Assembly: GCF_012273895.1 (NCBI RefSeq)
Contig: NC_052104.1
Span: forward strand, 7,440,001-7,504,000
Reading direction: 5' to 3'
DNA: 64,000 nucleotides
DNA from: Zerene cesonia
Lineage: Eukaryota > Arthropoda > Insecta > Lepidoptera > Pieridae
Part shown: positions 1 to 11,505 of the stretch, one piece after another
Numbering within the stretch: position 1 is the stretch's first letter
Layout of the letters: each line of letters begins with the position of its first letter
Made by a program: the position numbers and the translations under genes
The notes under the pieces: model-generated
Told to the model about the DNA's origin: nothing
What the model saw: the letters and a program-made list of their open reading frames with translations, nothing else
The model's database searches: none

Positions 1-81
1 GTTCAGTAGATTTTGCGTGAAAGAGCAACAAACACACACACACATCCTTACAAACTTTCGCAATTATAATATTAGTAGGAT
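1..81 (+). repeat. 3' end of ~210-bp lepidopteran interspersed repeat (family A)
   Basis: Matches the last third of the copies at 26251-26460 and 42878-43086: 'gttcagtag', then 'gcgtgaaagagcaac', an (ac)n run and the terminal 'tataatattagtagga'. The copy is cut by the window edge. I do not assign it to a named transposon class. Bases 82-280 are AT-rich intron ending in the acceptor of the first exon. Confidence 0.75.
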
Positions 82-280
82 TATTAATCGGAATATTATT
101 ATAAAACCCAAAAAAAAAAAATACATTATAATAAAGGAACTCCTCCTTTTCTAAGTCAAAAGTATAAAAATGCTTTCCAAAATATGACGACTGGATCAAA
201 TCAAAAGTGTTACATGAACAAAAATCATTAGTAATACAATGACATTCAACTTCGCGTACTAACTGTCATTTGTCTTTCAG

Positions 281-483
281 CCACACCGATATTCCAGAAA
301 AGTGCGAAAGGTCATCAGGTATTGATAATCAGGAGCCACAAGTTCACTCTGAGTCAGGAGAAATATGACAAGCGTACGTGGAGATGCACCAAGCACCGGT
401 ATCGTAACTGTAAGGCGAAAGTCATCACTGTGGGTTCCGAGGTAGTACTAGTTACAGAATCAAATGAGCATTCTCACCATTAA
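281..483 (+). CDS. mod(mdg4): Alternative terminal exon, FLYWCH zinc finger 1
   Basis: This is a 3' terminal coding exon of 66 codons, entered after acceptor 'tgtctttcag' with two bases (cc) completing a split codon. It would supply the C-terminus of a BTB protein whose shared 5' exons lie outside the window. Visible finger features are the GHQVLII strand, 'SHKFTL', the core W-R-C with a second Cys eight residues on (NCKAKV), and the terminal His pair in 'EHSHH' just before the TAA. A possible poly(A) signal (aataaa) lies at 523. FLYWCH fingers bind zinc and in Mod(mdg4) mediate partner or DNA-complex choice. That role is known from the family, not read here. Confidence 0.9.
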
Positions 484-1890
484 AATTTTGTATTGGACAA
501 GTATAAACTCGTTTTTCAGCGAAATAAACAGAATATGTTGACATATTGTTTGGTACCAATCACATTCCTGTATTGTATTTCTAGTGGGTGTGATTAAACT
601 TCTTAAATTTACTATATTAGTTATCTTACCACTCCTTTGTGGTAGGAATCTTAAAAATGTTGATATTAATGTCATGCCATTAATTTTGCATGTTCTTTGC
701 GATTATTTTGTGTGAATAGTGTTTATAATACATGTATGAGTAGTAACTGGAAAAAATGGTAAATTTATGTACACATTTAATATAAAATGAGTATTAATAA
801 GTTAAACAGATCTAGAAATTAGATATGTATGCCCAGCGTTTGAATATAAGGCGTATGCACCTTAGTTTTTTATGTTAAATGAAATAAGTTTATCCATACG
901 TATATTAAGAACTTTATTATTAAGAGAGCGTATAAAATTCGTGATTTCATTTCAAATACCTAATATCTTAATGATATTATAAATTTCTTAGCTTTTTCAC
1001 ATTCTCAATATTGTATTATTAAAAATTTTAGTTCTAGAAATGTTATGAAACTTTGATGATTTATGATTTTGAATTGCACCCTCACTTTTTTATTATTTCT
1101 TTATCTTAATAACCGAAGAGTTAAATATAAAAAAATATTGTATTTGATTAAAATTAAACGTTATTTATGTATATAATATTAGTATTGGTTATGTATATAA
1201 TACCAACCTATTGTCTATGTGTAGGCACCTGCATGTGTTGTAATGTATTAAATATAATGTTATTAAAGTAATTGCTGTTTTTGCAGAAGTGGTTTATTTA
1301 AAACTAATAAAAATCTATGAGTAAGAATTCAGCAAGCAATAAACTAAATATCTAACCGATTATGATATCATGAATACGTAGGTAACTCTGTCTGTCTATA
1401 TTTCATTACACCTAAACCATTGAACCGATTTTAATGAAATTTTTTACAGAGGTTGAGACCCGAAAAAGGTTATGGGATAGTTTTTATCCCTGCTTATGAC
1501 TCTTCTTATTTTATGCCAATAAGAAATTTGTGTCAAATTTATATATTTTAAATGAACTTGTAATTGCTTTTTTATTCTTTACCTTTGCCTTGTTCTTATA
1601 CAAATTAAAGAAGCTTCAAAGACTTGCGTTTCTAAAATAAAGCGGAAGAAACATACAATCAAAGATACTACAGAGTTTCTACAGAGAATAATCTATGAAA
1701 AATTTGTTAATGAGTTAATAATTTACGCCCTAAACATTTGAATGCCAGCTATTCGCCCTGGCTTCGCCCGTGGTACGTACCTGTGTCTGTCACTCAGTGA
1801 ATATGCAGCTCTCTAATAAAATAACATTTAATTCAATATAAATTGAAAAAATCTTCGAAATGGTTTAATCAATTTTTATATTTATCATAG
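484..1890. other. Intron/intergenic, 1.4 kb
   Basis: AT-rich with no FLYWCH coding. It holds decayed repeat fragments at about 1375-1530 ('accgattttaatgaaat' type) and 1735-1820 ('ggcttcgcccgtgg' type). A weak acceptor-like 'tttttgcag' near 1286 opens only 12 codons and is not called. Confidence 0.5.
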
Positions 1891-2087
1891 GAATGCAAGC
1901 CTATGTAAAGACGAAACGTTCGACGCAGCATATTGAATTGGATAATTACGTATACAGTTTACATACCACGAGCGGCTTAAAGGGACGGTGGCGATGCGTG
2001 AAGCAACGGAAGGGCTGCAGGGCTGCGCTTATGATGTATGGTGATGAAATTATATCGATGAAGAATGTACATAATCACGATCCATAG
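1891..2087 (+). CDS. mod(mdg4): Alternative terminal exon, FLYWCH zinc finger 2
   Basis: A terminal exon of 64 codons behind acceptor 'tttatcatag', with two phase bases (ga) and then an ATG that is only an internal codon. Domain landmarks are 'LDNYVYSL', then W-R-C-V-K-Q-R-K-G-C-R-A (six residues between the cysteines), and 'VHNHDP' at the end. The N-terminal strand lacks the usual RG(K/N)PV motif, having 'KTKRSTQHIEL' instead, so it is a divergent member. The ligands C, C, H, H are all present, so it should fold. Confidence 0.88.
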
Positions 2088-3085
2088 TGTTGTAATTAGA
2101 CAAATTGATACAATAATAACAGATTGTATGTTTGAAATGACGTGTACATTCTCAGAGAGTCTTAAATTGTATATTATAATATTTAAAAAAATGCAGTACA
2201 AGAAATGCTTCAAACTTGATAACAAACGGTCGTTTAAAAGAACTTTTAAATTAGATATATCTCGCTGCTATATCCCTGCGACACGCTTCGATATGTATAC
2301 GTAACATAATGTACCATTGAATTTTAAATCAATCTTAACCATATTATCGCTCATTTATTTCTTTGGCCTTGATAGCATAAGATTAAATTTATATAACGAT
2401 CTCAAACGAATAACATTAAATGATAATGGTATACAGGGTTCAGTTTCAGCACTCATCAAAACTGGACACGCTAACTTCGTAATTAAAACGACAATTCATA
2501 TTAAATTATGTTCCAATTTAGCTTGATTGTAATTGACTAAGCTAAGGGCTGGTTTCACAACTTCCTTATATGTTTTGTTTAACTTATCTTTCAGTTAAAA
2601 TGTATGAAAATTTGAATGTAAAATATATCAAATAAGGAACAAGGACATAACTGGCGACCAGTGAAACAGGTTTAAATAATTTATTATTAGATAATGAAAT
2701 AACATAAATCGTTGTAAAAAAGCAATATATCTACTTGTTCCATTGTTACGTTTCATCCCATGTTATTTATATTATACTTATACATTATTGTTGATTTTCA
2801 TTTTTTTTTATAAGAATCGGCTTTGAACAAAACAAGTTTCTGTTATTTTAAACGACATTCCCAAAACGAGGGAGGTTCTCAATTCGCCCGTTTTTTTTCT
2901 TAGTTCAATTATTTAATATACGATCTTATATCATTATTCTATTCATCGTGTTATTAAGTAATGTTATTTTTAAACGTAGGTAACTATACATTATTAATTC
3001 ATTCAGTAAAAGTTCGAGCCCAATTCGTGCCGAAGCGTGCTCGACTCCAACACTCAAAAGTAACATTAATAAAGTTTTTTCACAG
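2088..3085. other. Intron/intergenic, no recognised feature
   Basis: AT-rich non-coding sequence. Short open frames here have no FLYWCH residues and atypical composition. The last bases form the pyrimidine tract of the next exon. Confidence 0.5.
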
Positions 3086-3282
3086 ATTTCTTCTTTGGTG
3101 TAGGGGAGCACGGCAGCATGGTGTTAATCCACCAGGGCTTCAGATTTCACAAGAATTACACGAACGGTGATAAAATATCATGGAAGTGCAATAAGTGGAG
3201 GTGTAATGCGAGAGTTCTAACCGTCGGTTCTCAAATTGTATCGGTAAAAAACAACCATAAACACGATTTGTATAAGCAGTGA
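3086..3282 (+). CDS. mod(mdg4): Alternative terminal exon, FLYWCH zinc finger 3 (short Cys spacer)
   Basis: Read after acceptor 'ttttttcacag' with phase bases 'at', giving 64 codons. The start is 'FFFGVGEHGSMVLI', followed by 'HQGFRFHKN', the core W-K-C-N-K-W-R-C-N-A with only four residues between the zinc cysteines, and 'NNHKHDLYKQ' before TGA. The unusually short Cys-Cys spacing is shared only with the exon at 60538. A poly(A) signal (aataaa) lies 13 bases past the stop at 3295. The exon is too divergent to pair confidently with another member. Confidence 0.88.
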
Positions 3283-4176
3283 TACAATGCATGAAATAAA
3301 AGTACTAGGATATCATGTGTGCGGCAGATGTTCTAGTCAATTTGGTGGATAGTGTTCAAATGTAAATCTTAAAGATATTGCGTTATTTAGAATATGTACT
3401 TGTACTTTTTATAAACTAAATAGGCATTACTTGGCCCAAATATCTTCTGATTGATTATGAAGGAAGTCCTTGGGATGAAATAAAAAATTCGTAGGACTCG
3501 CAACCCATTTTATTATATATTCAGCATTTTAAATTAACCAATAAAATGTTTGTTTAAAGGCTTACAAGAAAATGAACTATAATATAAAAACCAAATATCA
3601 TTTGAACAGCATGACTTCATAATATAATTAATACTTTATTTGTGATTTCTGATCATGACTATTTTATGTACCTTTATGTTTAATTCTCATTGCTTATAAT
3701 TGTTAATTCATATATATTGACGAACTCTTATGTAAATATGTAAATTTTATTGAAAAATTTATAAAGAAAACGATTTGTTTCACTCGAGTATTGTAATTTA
3801 CTTTGTAACTGCAGTACAGTAAAAATAAATTAAAATGTCACAGAACTTGTTTTATGTTATTTTTGACTTGCATATCTAATTATTAAAAGATTTGATTTAA
3901 ATTAATTGTGTATTAATTCCCCGCGCATAATATGTTTATCCGCATTTTTTGTGTCTAGGTTGAAACGAAAGTGATCACCTGATCTAAAAATGTTGCCCTA
4001 ACACTCTAAAATTAAATCTAAAACCGATTTACCGAAAATCAATGTCAATTAAAAAGAAATAAAGTGTGCATTCACTTCTTAAAATAGATAAAGAACTAGA
4101 TAAATATACAATTTCCTACTTTATAATATGGAAATAATATCCTCTGATGTGGTATTAAAGAAAACTTTCATTGCAG
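3283..4176. other. Intron/intergenic, no recognised feature
   Basis: AT-rich. No coding, RNA gene or clear repeat was seen other than the poly(A) signal noted for the preceding exon. Confidence 0.5.
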
Positions 4177-4397
4177 ATCTGAAACCGGTGTTCGCGCAAT
4201 CGCAAAGAGGAAACAAAGTTATAATGATCGGTAAATACCGATTCAACCGCGTGACCAAGCACGGCAGCAAGTCAAGATGGGTCTGTGTGAAGGCCAAGGC
4301 TGGCTGCAGAGCGTCCCTGCACACCGTGGAAAATGCGATCATCAGGGTGTGGGGAACCCACAACCCTATAGCCCATACGAGTGCTAATCGATTTTGA
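4177..4397 (+). CDS. mod(mdg4): Alternative terminal exon, FLYWCH zinc finger 4 (displaced last His)
   Basis: A terminal exon of 72 codons after acceptor 'ttcattgcag', phase bases 'at'. It begins 'LKPVFAQSQRGNKVIMIG', then 'KYRFNRV', the core W-V-C-V-K-A-K-A-G-C-R-A-S-L-H-T, and ends 'HNPIAHTSANRF'. The normal H-x-H is replaced by H-N-P-I-A-H, so the fourth zinc ligand is probably the His five positions on. The exon at 29200 keeps the same unusual ending and the same 10-residue tail, so it is selected rather than a mutation. It is related to the 44815/45882 pair, which has the ordinary HNH. Confidence 0.92.
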
Positions 4398-6353
4398 GTC
4401 TAATCACAGTGCAATATGGATCTGTTAACGATAACGTGCTGACTTATTTAAGGTCCGTTTCGCTTAGATGATGGGCGTTTTCAAAATATTTCTAATGGTT
4501 ATGGTTTATATATTGTTGTATTAATTACCTCGAATTTATGCAAATATGATGTTATACGTTCATATAAAAGTATGGATTCTTAGCTATGTCCTTTAATGGG
4601 TTTGTTAATTTTTTTCGTAGAATAAATTTATTGATGACAATAATACAATTCAAAATGGTGGCAATTTAAATTCGTCTAATCGTAAACCGTCTTCTATAAA
4701 AAGTCCTCCATAAAAACGATAATGCGTGATTACTAATTATGTTTCTTTTATTAATTCCATAATGTCATTAGCACTTACCTACTCGTATTATTTTTTATCT
4801 AATATTTATGAGTACTTTCTAAAGCCAAATAAGCAACTGCACATTGCATAGACACTTTGAAAATAAACTTTAATTGACGCATATATTGAAATTCAAATAA
4901 TTCGATATTATGGTTACGGTAATGTTATAATAGATAATAAATTCTATAATTTAGTCGGCCATGGACATGCACTATTAATAAATATTAATTAACAAAACCT
5001 GCACAAAGTATTTACTTTAAAAATATAGAAAATCGATTAACATCTCGCTGATAAGTTAAAGTGCTAGATTTATTTTGTTGTTAAGTTTTACGACGTATAA
5101 ATAATATTTATACAAACATTAGTTTGTCACTTAAAATTTTAAACATCGCGAGATTGTAATCTATTGAAAACTTGTGACCCATAACATGCTGCATCATTTT
5201 TCGTTACATTATAATCTATCGAACCGAAACATTGTAAAATGGGCATTGGTTTTCTTTATCGATTTTTTTTCAGTCGGTTTATTTAAAAACTTAACGGATT
5301 CAGGCCCTATCACCTCACGCAAAATATTTCGTTCATTTGCAAGTGAATATTATGGATCATTTTCAATAATTTACAATTTAACGGTGTTTACAGTTTTACG
5401 GCGACATATGTATTTAGTATGTTGTAGTTTAATGACTTAACTGTGGCTAACATAATGCCTGGAGCATTATGTTAGGAGCTAAGCTAGATAAAACTAATCC
5501 ACTAAATCGTGTTCTAAAGCTTACACTACTAATAAAGGGATATTCGTTTATATGTTAAGATTTTATTTCTAACTTTTTCATAAATTATGTCGATTAAAAA
5601 TCGTTGTGTATTTCTTAAGTTTTTACTTAATTAAATAAAGGGTTTTGTAAATATTTTTGTTTGTATTCAATAAAAGGACGACTATTCTTTATACTTCAGG
5701 ATTGACTATGAAAAATATATTAACACATTGTTCATAGTATTTTTATTATTACTTTATAAATAAACTGAATTAAAACTGATATGAGTGCAGTTTTTCGAAG
5801 CTGATTTTAAAGACGTGTTCTCAAAACGCATCACACGCGCCTATACCTACCAAAACGCGGAATAATGAATCGTATGAAAAACCTTTCCTCAAATCTAAAA
5901 TGTTCGCAAGAAAATACTTATTTTTTGTGATATAAATCAAGTTGATACTTTTTGACTGTAAATTCATTAATTAATTTTACTAGTCGATAGATATTCTATG
6001 AGTAAAATAAATTAATGGTAAAAATTTTACAATCACTGAAAACGAAGAAGTTTGTGGAATCAATCAGGCTCTCAATATTTTATCCACTTGATTGGCTATT
6101 GACCCGTTCGTATCCTGACACTGAAGAAATTTTTTAATACCATCTAGTATTTAAATCCAATATTTGGATATGTCACACTCACACACCCATTTGTCGATTC
6201 TGAAGAGATTGCTGTCTTCAGGAACATCAGTTGTATAAAAAACATTGCTTTCTACTTTTAGTGTGTGAAATTAGTTAACATTCTTCCGAACTTGTTTCCT
6301 TCGTGAGTTCTATAAATATTTTACGGGTAAAAACCAATTCAGTGTTATTTCAG
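4398..6353. other. Intron/intergenic, 2 kb; one small hairpin
   Basis: No FLYWCH or other recognisable coding. A perfect 12-bp stem with a 5-base loop occurs at 5447-5475 (ctaacataatgc / gcattatgttag). An open frame around 5174-5440 has no family features and is not called. Confidence 0.5.
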
Positions 6354-6550
6354 AGGTTTACTTCGCACCCTCAAGGAATGGTAGGAACATTCTCTGTATC
6401 GGCCGGCAACGGTACGGCTTGTACAACGAGCGATTGGACAACCATACGAAATCTTGGATTTGCACAAAGAAGAACAACGGATGCCGAGCCCGCGTTTTAA
6501 CACTTGGGAATCAAGTACTGAAACGATACAACTTCCATTGCCATGACTAA
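6354..6550 (+). CDS. mod(mdg4): Alternative terminal exon, FLYWCH zinc finger 5
   Basis: Entered after acceptor 'gttatttcag' with phase bases 'ag', giving 64 codons. It reads 'VYFAPSRNGRNILCIG', 'RQRYGLYNE', W-I-C-T-K-K-N-N-G-C-R-A-R-V-L-T-L and closes 'FHCHD' before TAA. The terminal pair is H-C-H, which keeps both histidines. The correct frame differs from the longest open frame across the same DNA. It was set by the common phase and by the finger residues. Confidence 0.9.
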
Positions 6551-6844
6551 CGGAATGATGACACGACTCTTGTTATAACTAGGTCTGTTGCGATGAACAC
6601 ACGAATTTAAATTACAACACTCAGAGGAATCATGTAAATAAATGTAAATGGAATTTACGGAAATTGTTGTAAATAAATGGAATATTTCCAGGGCGTTGTA
6701 ATTTTTACTTTTATTCACCTCATCTTATGACTTAACATATTCACATTTACATATTTTTTCTCAGACTTCATTGTTGATATGGACTTAGATAATATACTTA
6801 TTTAATTTTGTATTGGTGTCTCAAATAATGTTGTTATCTAACAG

Positions 6845-7212
6845 TATATTTTGGAGCGACTGCGAAAGGACGACCGGCATTATATTTTAATGGCTTCAAA
6901 TTCACACAACACAGTTCGAGTAAAGGATCCAAAATAAGATGGGTTTGCTTCCGTGTAAAGTTTGGTTGCAGAGCCACTGTCGTAATGGAGGACGATGTTA
7001 TAATAAAAGTACTGAATGGGCATAACCACGCGCAAAACGTAAATCACAGTCCAGCGACGCATGGCTCTAATCCCAGTGCGATTCCGTCGCATGGAAACAA
7101 TCTTAGTGCATTGGCATCGCATGGGAGTAATCTTATCGATATATCTACGCATAGCGATGGCCATGCGATGCGCGATGAACGTTATTTGATGGATATATAC
7201 GATAGGTATTAA
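6845..7212 (+). CDS. mod(mdg4): Alternative terminal exon, FLYWCH zinc finger 6 with repeat tail
   Basis: At 121 codons this is the longest terminal exon here, read after acceptor 'tatctaacag' with phase bases 'ta'. Residues 1-62 are a standard finger: 'GRPALYFNGFKFT', W-V-C-F-R-V-K-F-G-C-R-A, then 'GHNH'. Residues 63-121 are an extra tail built from an imperfect 10-11 residue repeat with core H-G-(S/N)-N-(L/P)-S-A-(I/L). There are three clear units and a decayed fourth ending in 'STHSDGHAM'. The tail is Ser/His/Asn-rich and likely disordered. No sibling exon has it. Confidence 0.9.
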
Positions 7213-7755
7213 ATATTGAGGGGTAGTCATTGTATATAAATATTGTTAGTATTAACCTCTTTTTAATTGTTTTCATGCTGTTTATCAAGTACCTATTTTG
7301 TTGTTACGTGTATAATGTTTTCATAAACTAAATTGTTTTTGATTAGTTTTCGTAATTGTTGTAAGTTGGCAGCTTTCCTTTGCGGACCATCTGATGTAAA
7401 TATAATTGAGTGTAAAAATCAATAAATGGGGTTAATAACGCATTATTAATTATAACAGATATACGTATTATAGAATAGTATAAGTATATATAGTATTGTT
7501 TAAAATTACGACATGTATATATGTATAATAATAAACAAACATACCAAATGTAATAAGATAAGGGGTTACAAATTTTGTATCGAAAAATAAAAAACACGAA
7601 TGTATCTTGTTATTATTTCATCGTTTATATTAAAATAAAAATCTTTACTGTGACTGGTTATGCTACCGATTCAGGATTTTTATAACCATTTCATTCCCAT
7701 TTATTGTGACTGCCGTTTCGTGAGACATTTCTTAATACACGTGTTATTCTTTTAG
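7213..7755. other. Intron/intergenic, no recognised feature
   Basis: AT-rich and non-coding on both strands. No repeat family was recognised. Confidence 0.5.
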
Positions 7756-7952
7756 GACCCATCTTCACTGTATCTCAACGAGGGAAGCCTATTATACAAA
7801 TTGGTAAATATAGGTTCAAAAAAGTCAGCCGTACTCTTAAAGAGGGACCGATAATTCGATGGTGCTGTATAAGGGACTATGCAGGATGTAGAGCTAAATT
7901 AAAAACGCATGATAATGAAATCGTTTTTGTAAAATCGGAGCATAATCATTAA
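7756..7952 (+). CDS. mod(mdg4): Alternative terminal exon, FLYWCH zinc finger 7 (subfamily E)
   Basis: Sixty-four codons after acceptor 'gttattcttttag', phase bases 'ga'. It is a textbook member: 'PIFTVSQRGKPIIQIG', 'KYRFKKV', W-C-C-I-R-D-Y-A-G-C-R-A-K-L, 'SEHNH' and stop. It is closest to the next exons (8450, 9143, 9633) and to 29944, so this stretch grew by local duplication. An aataaa overlaps the stop codon at 7951, which would give an extremely short 3'UTR if used. Confidence 0.93.
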
Positions 7953-8449
7953 TAAATATATTTGACTTGAGTTTTTCTGCTGACTCTCCTACGTTCTCAT
8001 AAAGGGCAAGGTCAGAAATATGTGATTATTAAACTATCATGAAAAAATATGTTTTTGATTGTATTTTTTACGAGCCAACCCGTTAGCCACATGTGAGCTT
8101 ATTGCGTTTTATTTGCAAAATAAATAATATCAAGATATACTCATCTTGTGAAATCAAGCTGCACCGATGGTGGTATTATTTTCCTCCTCTAGTCTAGCTA
8201 CTGTTACCGTGAATTTTATTGATTCCTTGCACATTAACAGAGGTTAAATTCTCATTGATTGTGGTGATTGCTTACTATCAAGCAATCCTTATATACCCTT
8301 CATAAAAATATTAAAAAATACGCAAATTACTTGCCGTGTTATAATCGTGACGGTTGCAAATACAGTTTCGAATAATTAAATGGAACAGAAATGAATTCAG
8401 AACACTACGATTTCTACTATCTAATAAAACGAATCTTATCTCTTTTCAG
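7953..8449. other. Intron/intergenic, no recognised feature
   Basis: AT-rich. Nothing is supported on either strand. Confidence 0.5.
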
Positions 8450-8643
8450 ACGAACCAATATTCACAAAGTCCAGGTTTGGTAAACCGGCTATTCAAATAG
8501 GTAGGTACAGATTCAACAGGTGGAGCGGCAGCAAGGGCGCCAGAGGGCGCTGGGTGTGCACCAAAACTGCGCAGGGTTGTAAGGCGGTTGTTATTACCAT
8601 GAACAATGAATTTGTGTGTATTGTAAATGAACATAATCATTAA
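8450..8643 (+). CDS. mod(mdg4): Alternative terminal exon, FLYWCH zinc finger 8 (subfamily E)
   Basis: Sixty-three codons after acceptor 'ttatctcttttcag', phase bases 'ac'. The sequence opens 'EPIFTKSRFGKPAIQIG', continues 'RYRFNRW', W-V-C-T-K-T-A-Q-G-C-K-A, and ends 'NEHNH'. The coding stretch is notably GC-richer than the surrounding introns, especially in the Gly/Ser/Arg loop between the strand and the WxC. It belongs with the neighbouring subfamily E exons. Confidence 0.93.
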
Positions 8644-9142
8644 TGCTGATGGAATCTATCTTTTGCTTGTGGAAAGAACTATGTTGAAATTATAAATTTG
8701 TAGGTGTAAAAAATTCGAACGTTTTTTTATTAATATATTCCGAGAAAATGTATTACAGATAAGAAATCTGAAAGTGAACAGTTTACAGGTGACAATTATT
8801 CGCTCAGATGATTATTCGGGGTGTCCCGTGTTGGACTAAAAAGTGGATCTCAATATGCCAGAATAAAATACTTTATGTTGAATTGTCACGAATAAATTCG
8901 AATAAAAACAAATATAAGAATATTTTTAGTAGAAAATAAGTTATTTTAAGTAGACTCTGCATTATTATTATTCTTATTAAATAGCAATTTATACTCTAAG
9001 ATATATTTGGATTATAAAACAATATCAACTAAATTGTACGATAACCAGCATTTTTATATTTGAATATAAATTGTTGACAATTTTAACACAACTTTGACAA
9101 AACAATGCAATTAGAAGAATGATCTGGAACGTTTAATTTCAG
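8644..9142. other. Intron/intergenic, no recognised feature
   Basis: AT-rich. Nothing is supported. Confidence 0.5.
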
Positions 9143-9330
9143 ATATGATGTTCACCGTATCGCGGCAAGGGAAACCAATAATTCAAATGGGTGGCTATAG
9201 ATTTAAGATTAAAAGTCAAAAGGACTCAATAAAGAGATGGTCCTGCATTCGAGACAATACGGGATGCAGAGCTAAAGTGGTGACTGTGGCGAATGACATC
9301 GTGAAAACTTGCAGCAACCACAACCATTGA
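9143..9330 (+). CDS. mod(mdg4): Alternative terminal exon, FLYWCH zinc finger 9 (subfamily E)
   Basis: Sixty-one codons after acceptor 'tttaatttcag', phase bases 'at'. It reads 'MMFTVSRQGKPIIQMG', 'GYRFKIK', W-S-C-I-R-D-N-T-G-C-R-A-K-V, and 'SNHNH' then TGA. The 'FTVSRQGKP..QMG' block is shared with the next exon only 300 bases on, which marks the two as a tandem pair. A poly(A) signal lies at 9361, about 30 bases past the stop. Confidence 0.93.
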
Positions 9331-9632
9331 GTATTTTATTTTTTATTTAAACATATGTTGAATAAAATATAAAACAGTTGTATCATTCGTATTGGACTAT
9401 TGAATAAAATTAATTATAGAAAACATTTGTCTTAGTTGGACCCGGCTGCTATGGGTTATGTTTTTCGAGTGTATCTGTACACTATATACAAACAAACAAA
9501 AATTTGATAGCTGATGAGAAAATTATAGATGGCAAATTCTTATATTACTGGGTCGTTTTATTTGCTATAACCATATTTGTCTAATTTGTATTTGATCTCG
9601 ATGTGTTAATTGATGCGTCAATTATGTTACAG

Positions 9633-9823
9633 AATTCATTATCACGGTGTCCCGTCAAGGGAAACCTGTCCTGCAAATGGGGAAATACAGATTCCGGCAA
9701 GTACTAAACAACGGACCAATGTCACGATGGGCGTGCAATAAGGACAACAAGGCCGTTCGCTGCAGATCCAGGGTAATGATCGTTGATGGTGTTATTGTGA
9801 AAATTACTGAACACAATCATTAA
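9633..9823 (+). CDS. mod(mdg4): Alternative terminal exon, FLYWCH zinc finger 10 (subfamily E)
   Basis: Sixty-two codons after acceptor 'aattatgttacag', phase bases 'aa'. It shows 'ITVSRQGKPVLQMG', 'KYRFRQV', then W-A-C-N-K-D-N-K-A-V-R-C-R-S-R. Here eight residues separate the two cysteines, the widest spacer in the window. It ends 'TEHNH'. The 302-base gap before it holds only intron sequence. Confidence 0.92.
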
Positions 9824-10977
9824 GTGGGCGCTTTTAAGCCTGAATTATATCGTCCATCTTGCCGCTTCCTTGTAATTTACCTCATTATTTCCAATTTTGG
9901 TTGTTAAATTATCTTAGCTGTATTGTTATTTTTATAGCATTAACGTAGAACTTATTATTAAGTGCTTTTTTGAAATTTGTAAAAATCCTTATCCTCATTA
10001 TTCTGTCGAGACCTTACTTTCATACTGCAACTACAAACAAACAACACACAAGGATTGTGTGTTTGTTTATCTTTGTTTCACATCGCAACGGAGTGATATT
10101 ATTTTGTGATTTTTATGCCACTACGCCATTATGACTGTTGTGAAATATCTTATTCCCACGGGAGTATCTTTCGACCATGCATGCAAAGCCGCGGGCCCCC
10201 GTTAGTTATAGATTAAATCGCATATTACATGTACCGTTGTTACTTATACAATGTGTATTCTAATTGAAGCAAAAAATCTACATTAAATGTTATTTTTGTA
10301 ATAAACGTTCTACCCAAGTAAAAACTCTTTGCTTTTACCGCCAACCTAGGTACTGCTAGAAAATATTTTTAACCGCCTTCCAAAAACGAAAAAGAAGGGG
10401 TTCTCTGTTCGTCTGTCTGTATTTCTGGTTAATGTTAGATTTTATTTTCGGTTATTGTGAACCGTTTTAAGAAATTTTTATTTAGAACGAAGGAGTATAA
10501 TCCGGGGTGTTACAGTTGTCATCAAGACAGGATCTGATGATGGAAACTCAAGGAAATCTAGGAAAAATCAGCAAATTCGCCGTTAAATATAATGTTATAA
10601 GTAAACCTTCCCGGTTTCTGATTAAGCTAAAGTTTTGTTTGCGTAGGTATCTAACTTTAGTTAAATGTAATAAACTGGTTTTATGAAAATGATCTGATGA
10701 TGGAGACAGATGGTAAAAATGTTTTTTTTTAAATAAATAGTATCTTAGTATTTTATGTCTCCACCGTATTAAAGAATGAGTAATAAATAATAATATATCT
10801 CTTAATGAGATATAATTTTATATTAAAACATACAATTAAACACTGCTTTTTCTTTTTTAAAAACAAATTAATTTTGTTAATTCATGATACTTAAGCCTCT
10901 TCGTACAGTATATCTAATATTTATATATCAAAGTTTTCATTGTGTAATTCATATGAGCAATATGTAATTTTTTCCAG
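9824..10977. other. Intron/intergenic with a decayed repeat scrap
   Basis: Mostly AT-rich and featureless. About 10155-10210 carries a GC-rich scrap ('gcaaagccgcgggccc') resembling the 5' part of the dispersed repeat families seen elsewhere in the window. No coding was found. Confidence 0.4.
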
Positions 10978-11165
10978 TATATTTTGAGATGACGTCATCA
11001 GGGAGGCGGTCTCTCCTCATGGGAGGTCACAGGTTCTCAGTCCACCAGAATGAAGGGGTAAGAGTGAGGTGGCGCTGTGTGAGGAAGAAGAGGGGATGCA
11101 CTGCCTTCGTCACGACTCTTGATAGCATCATCTTGAAGGCTCGCCAAGTGCACAACCATTATTAG
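10978..11165 (+). CDS. mod(mdg4): Alternative terminal exon, FLYWCH zinc finger 11 (subfamily O)
   Basis: Sixty-one codons after acceptor 'ttttttccag', phase bases 'ta'. Landmarks are 'GRRSLLMGGHRFSVH', the core W-R-C-V-R-K-K-R-G-C-T-A-F-V-T-T-L and 'VHNHY' before TAG. The second Cys is followed by T-A-F rather than the usual (R/K)-A-x. The exon at 56443 has the similar C-P-A-F, so the two are probably an old pair. Confidence 0.9.
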
Positions 11166-11454
11166 AGAGATTTCATTTCGACTAGTTTTTCGTCCGCAGC
11201 TTCGTCCGCATTGTGTAAAACTAAACAAATTGTATACTAAATCTATCCGCGAGAACCCACCTATCCCTTTGTGAAAACAAAATGTAAATCAGTGCAGTAA
11301 TTTTTGAGCAACAAGGCGGACGCGGGGGAAGATTGTTTTAAAATATGAAGTTGATAGTGAACGTTTGTACCGATCGTTAACTGTATAATCGATTGAAAAG
11401 TGTTTCATTTCAATTGGTAGCTTTTGAATCTTTTAAGACTTGTCTATATATGTT

Positions 11455-11505
<51 letters not shown>

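Noticed and set aside
1285..1322. Possible terminal exon after 'gctgtttttgcag'
   Set aside because: Only 12 codons, no zinc ligands. Resemblance to the start of the 48930 exon is within chance.
5174..5440. 88-codon open frame
   Set aside because: No FLYWCH residues, hydrophobic AT-driven composition, no acceptor in the right phase giving a finger.
6303..6500. Open frame through the exon at 6354
   Set aside because: Shadow frame. The phase-consistent frame is a complete finger running to 6550.
11459..11498. (TA)n run as a regulatory site
   Set aside because: Simple microsatellite. Nothing ties it to regulation.
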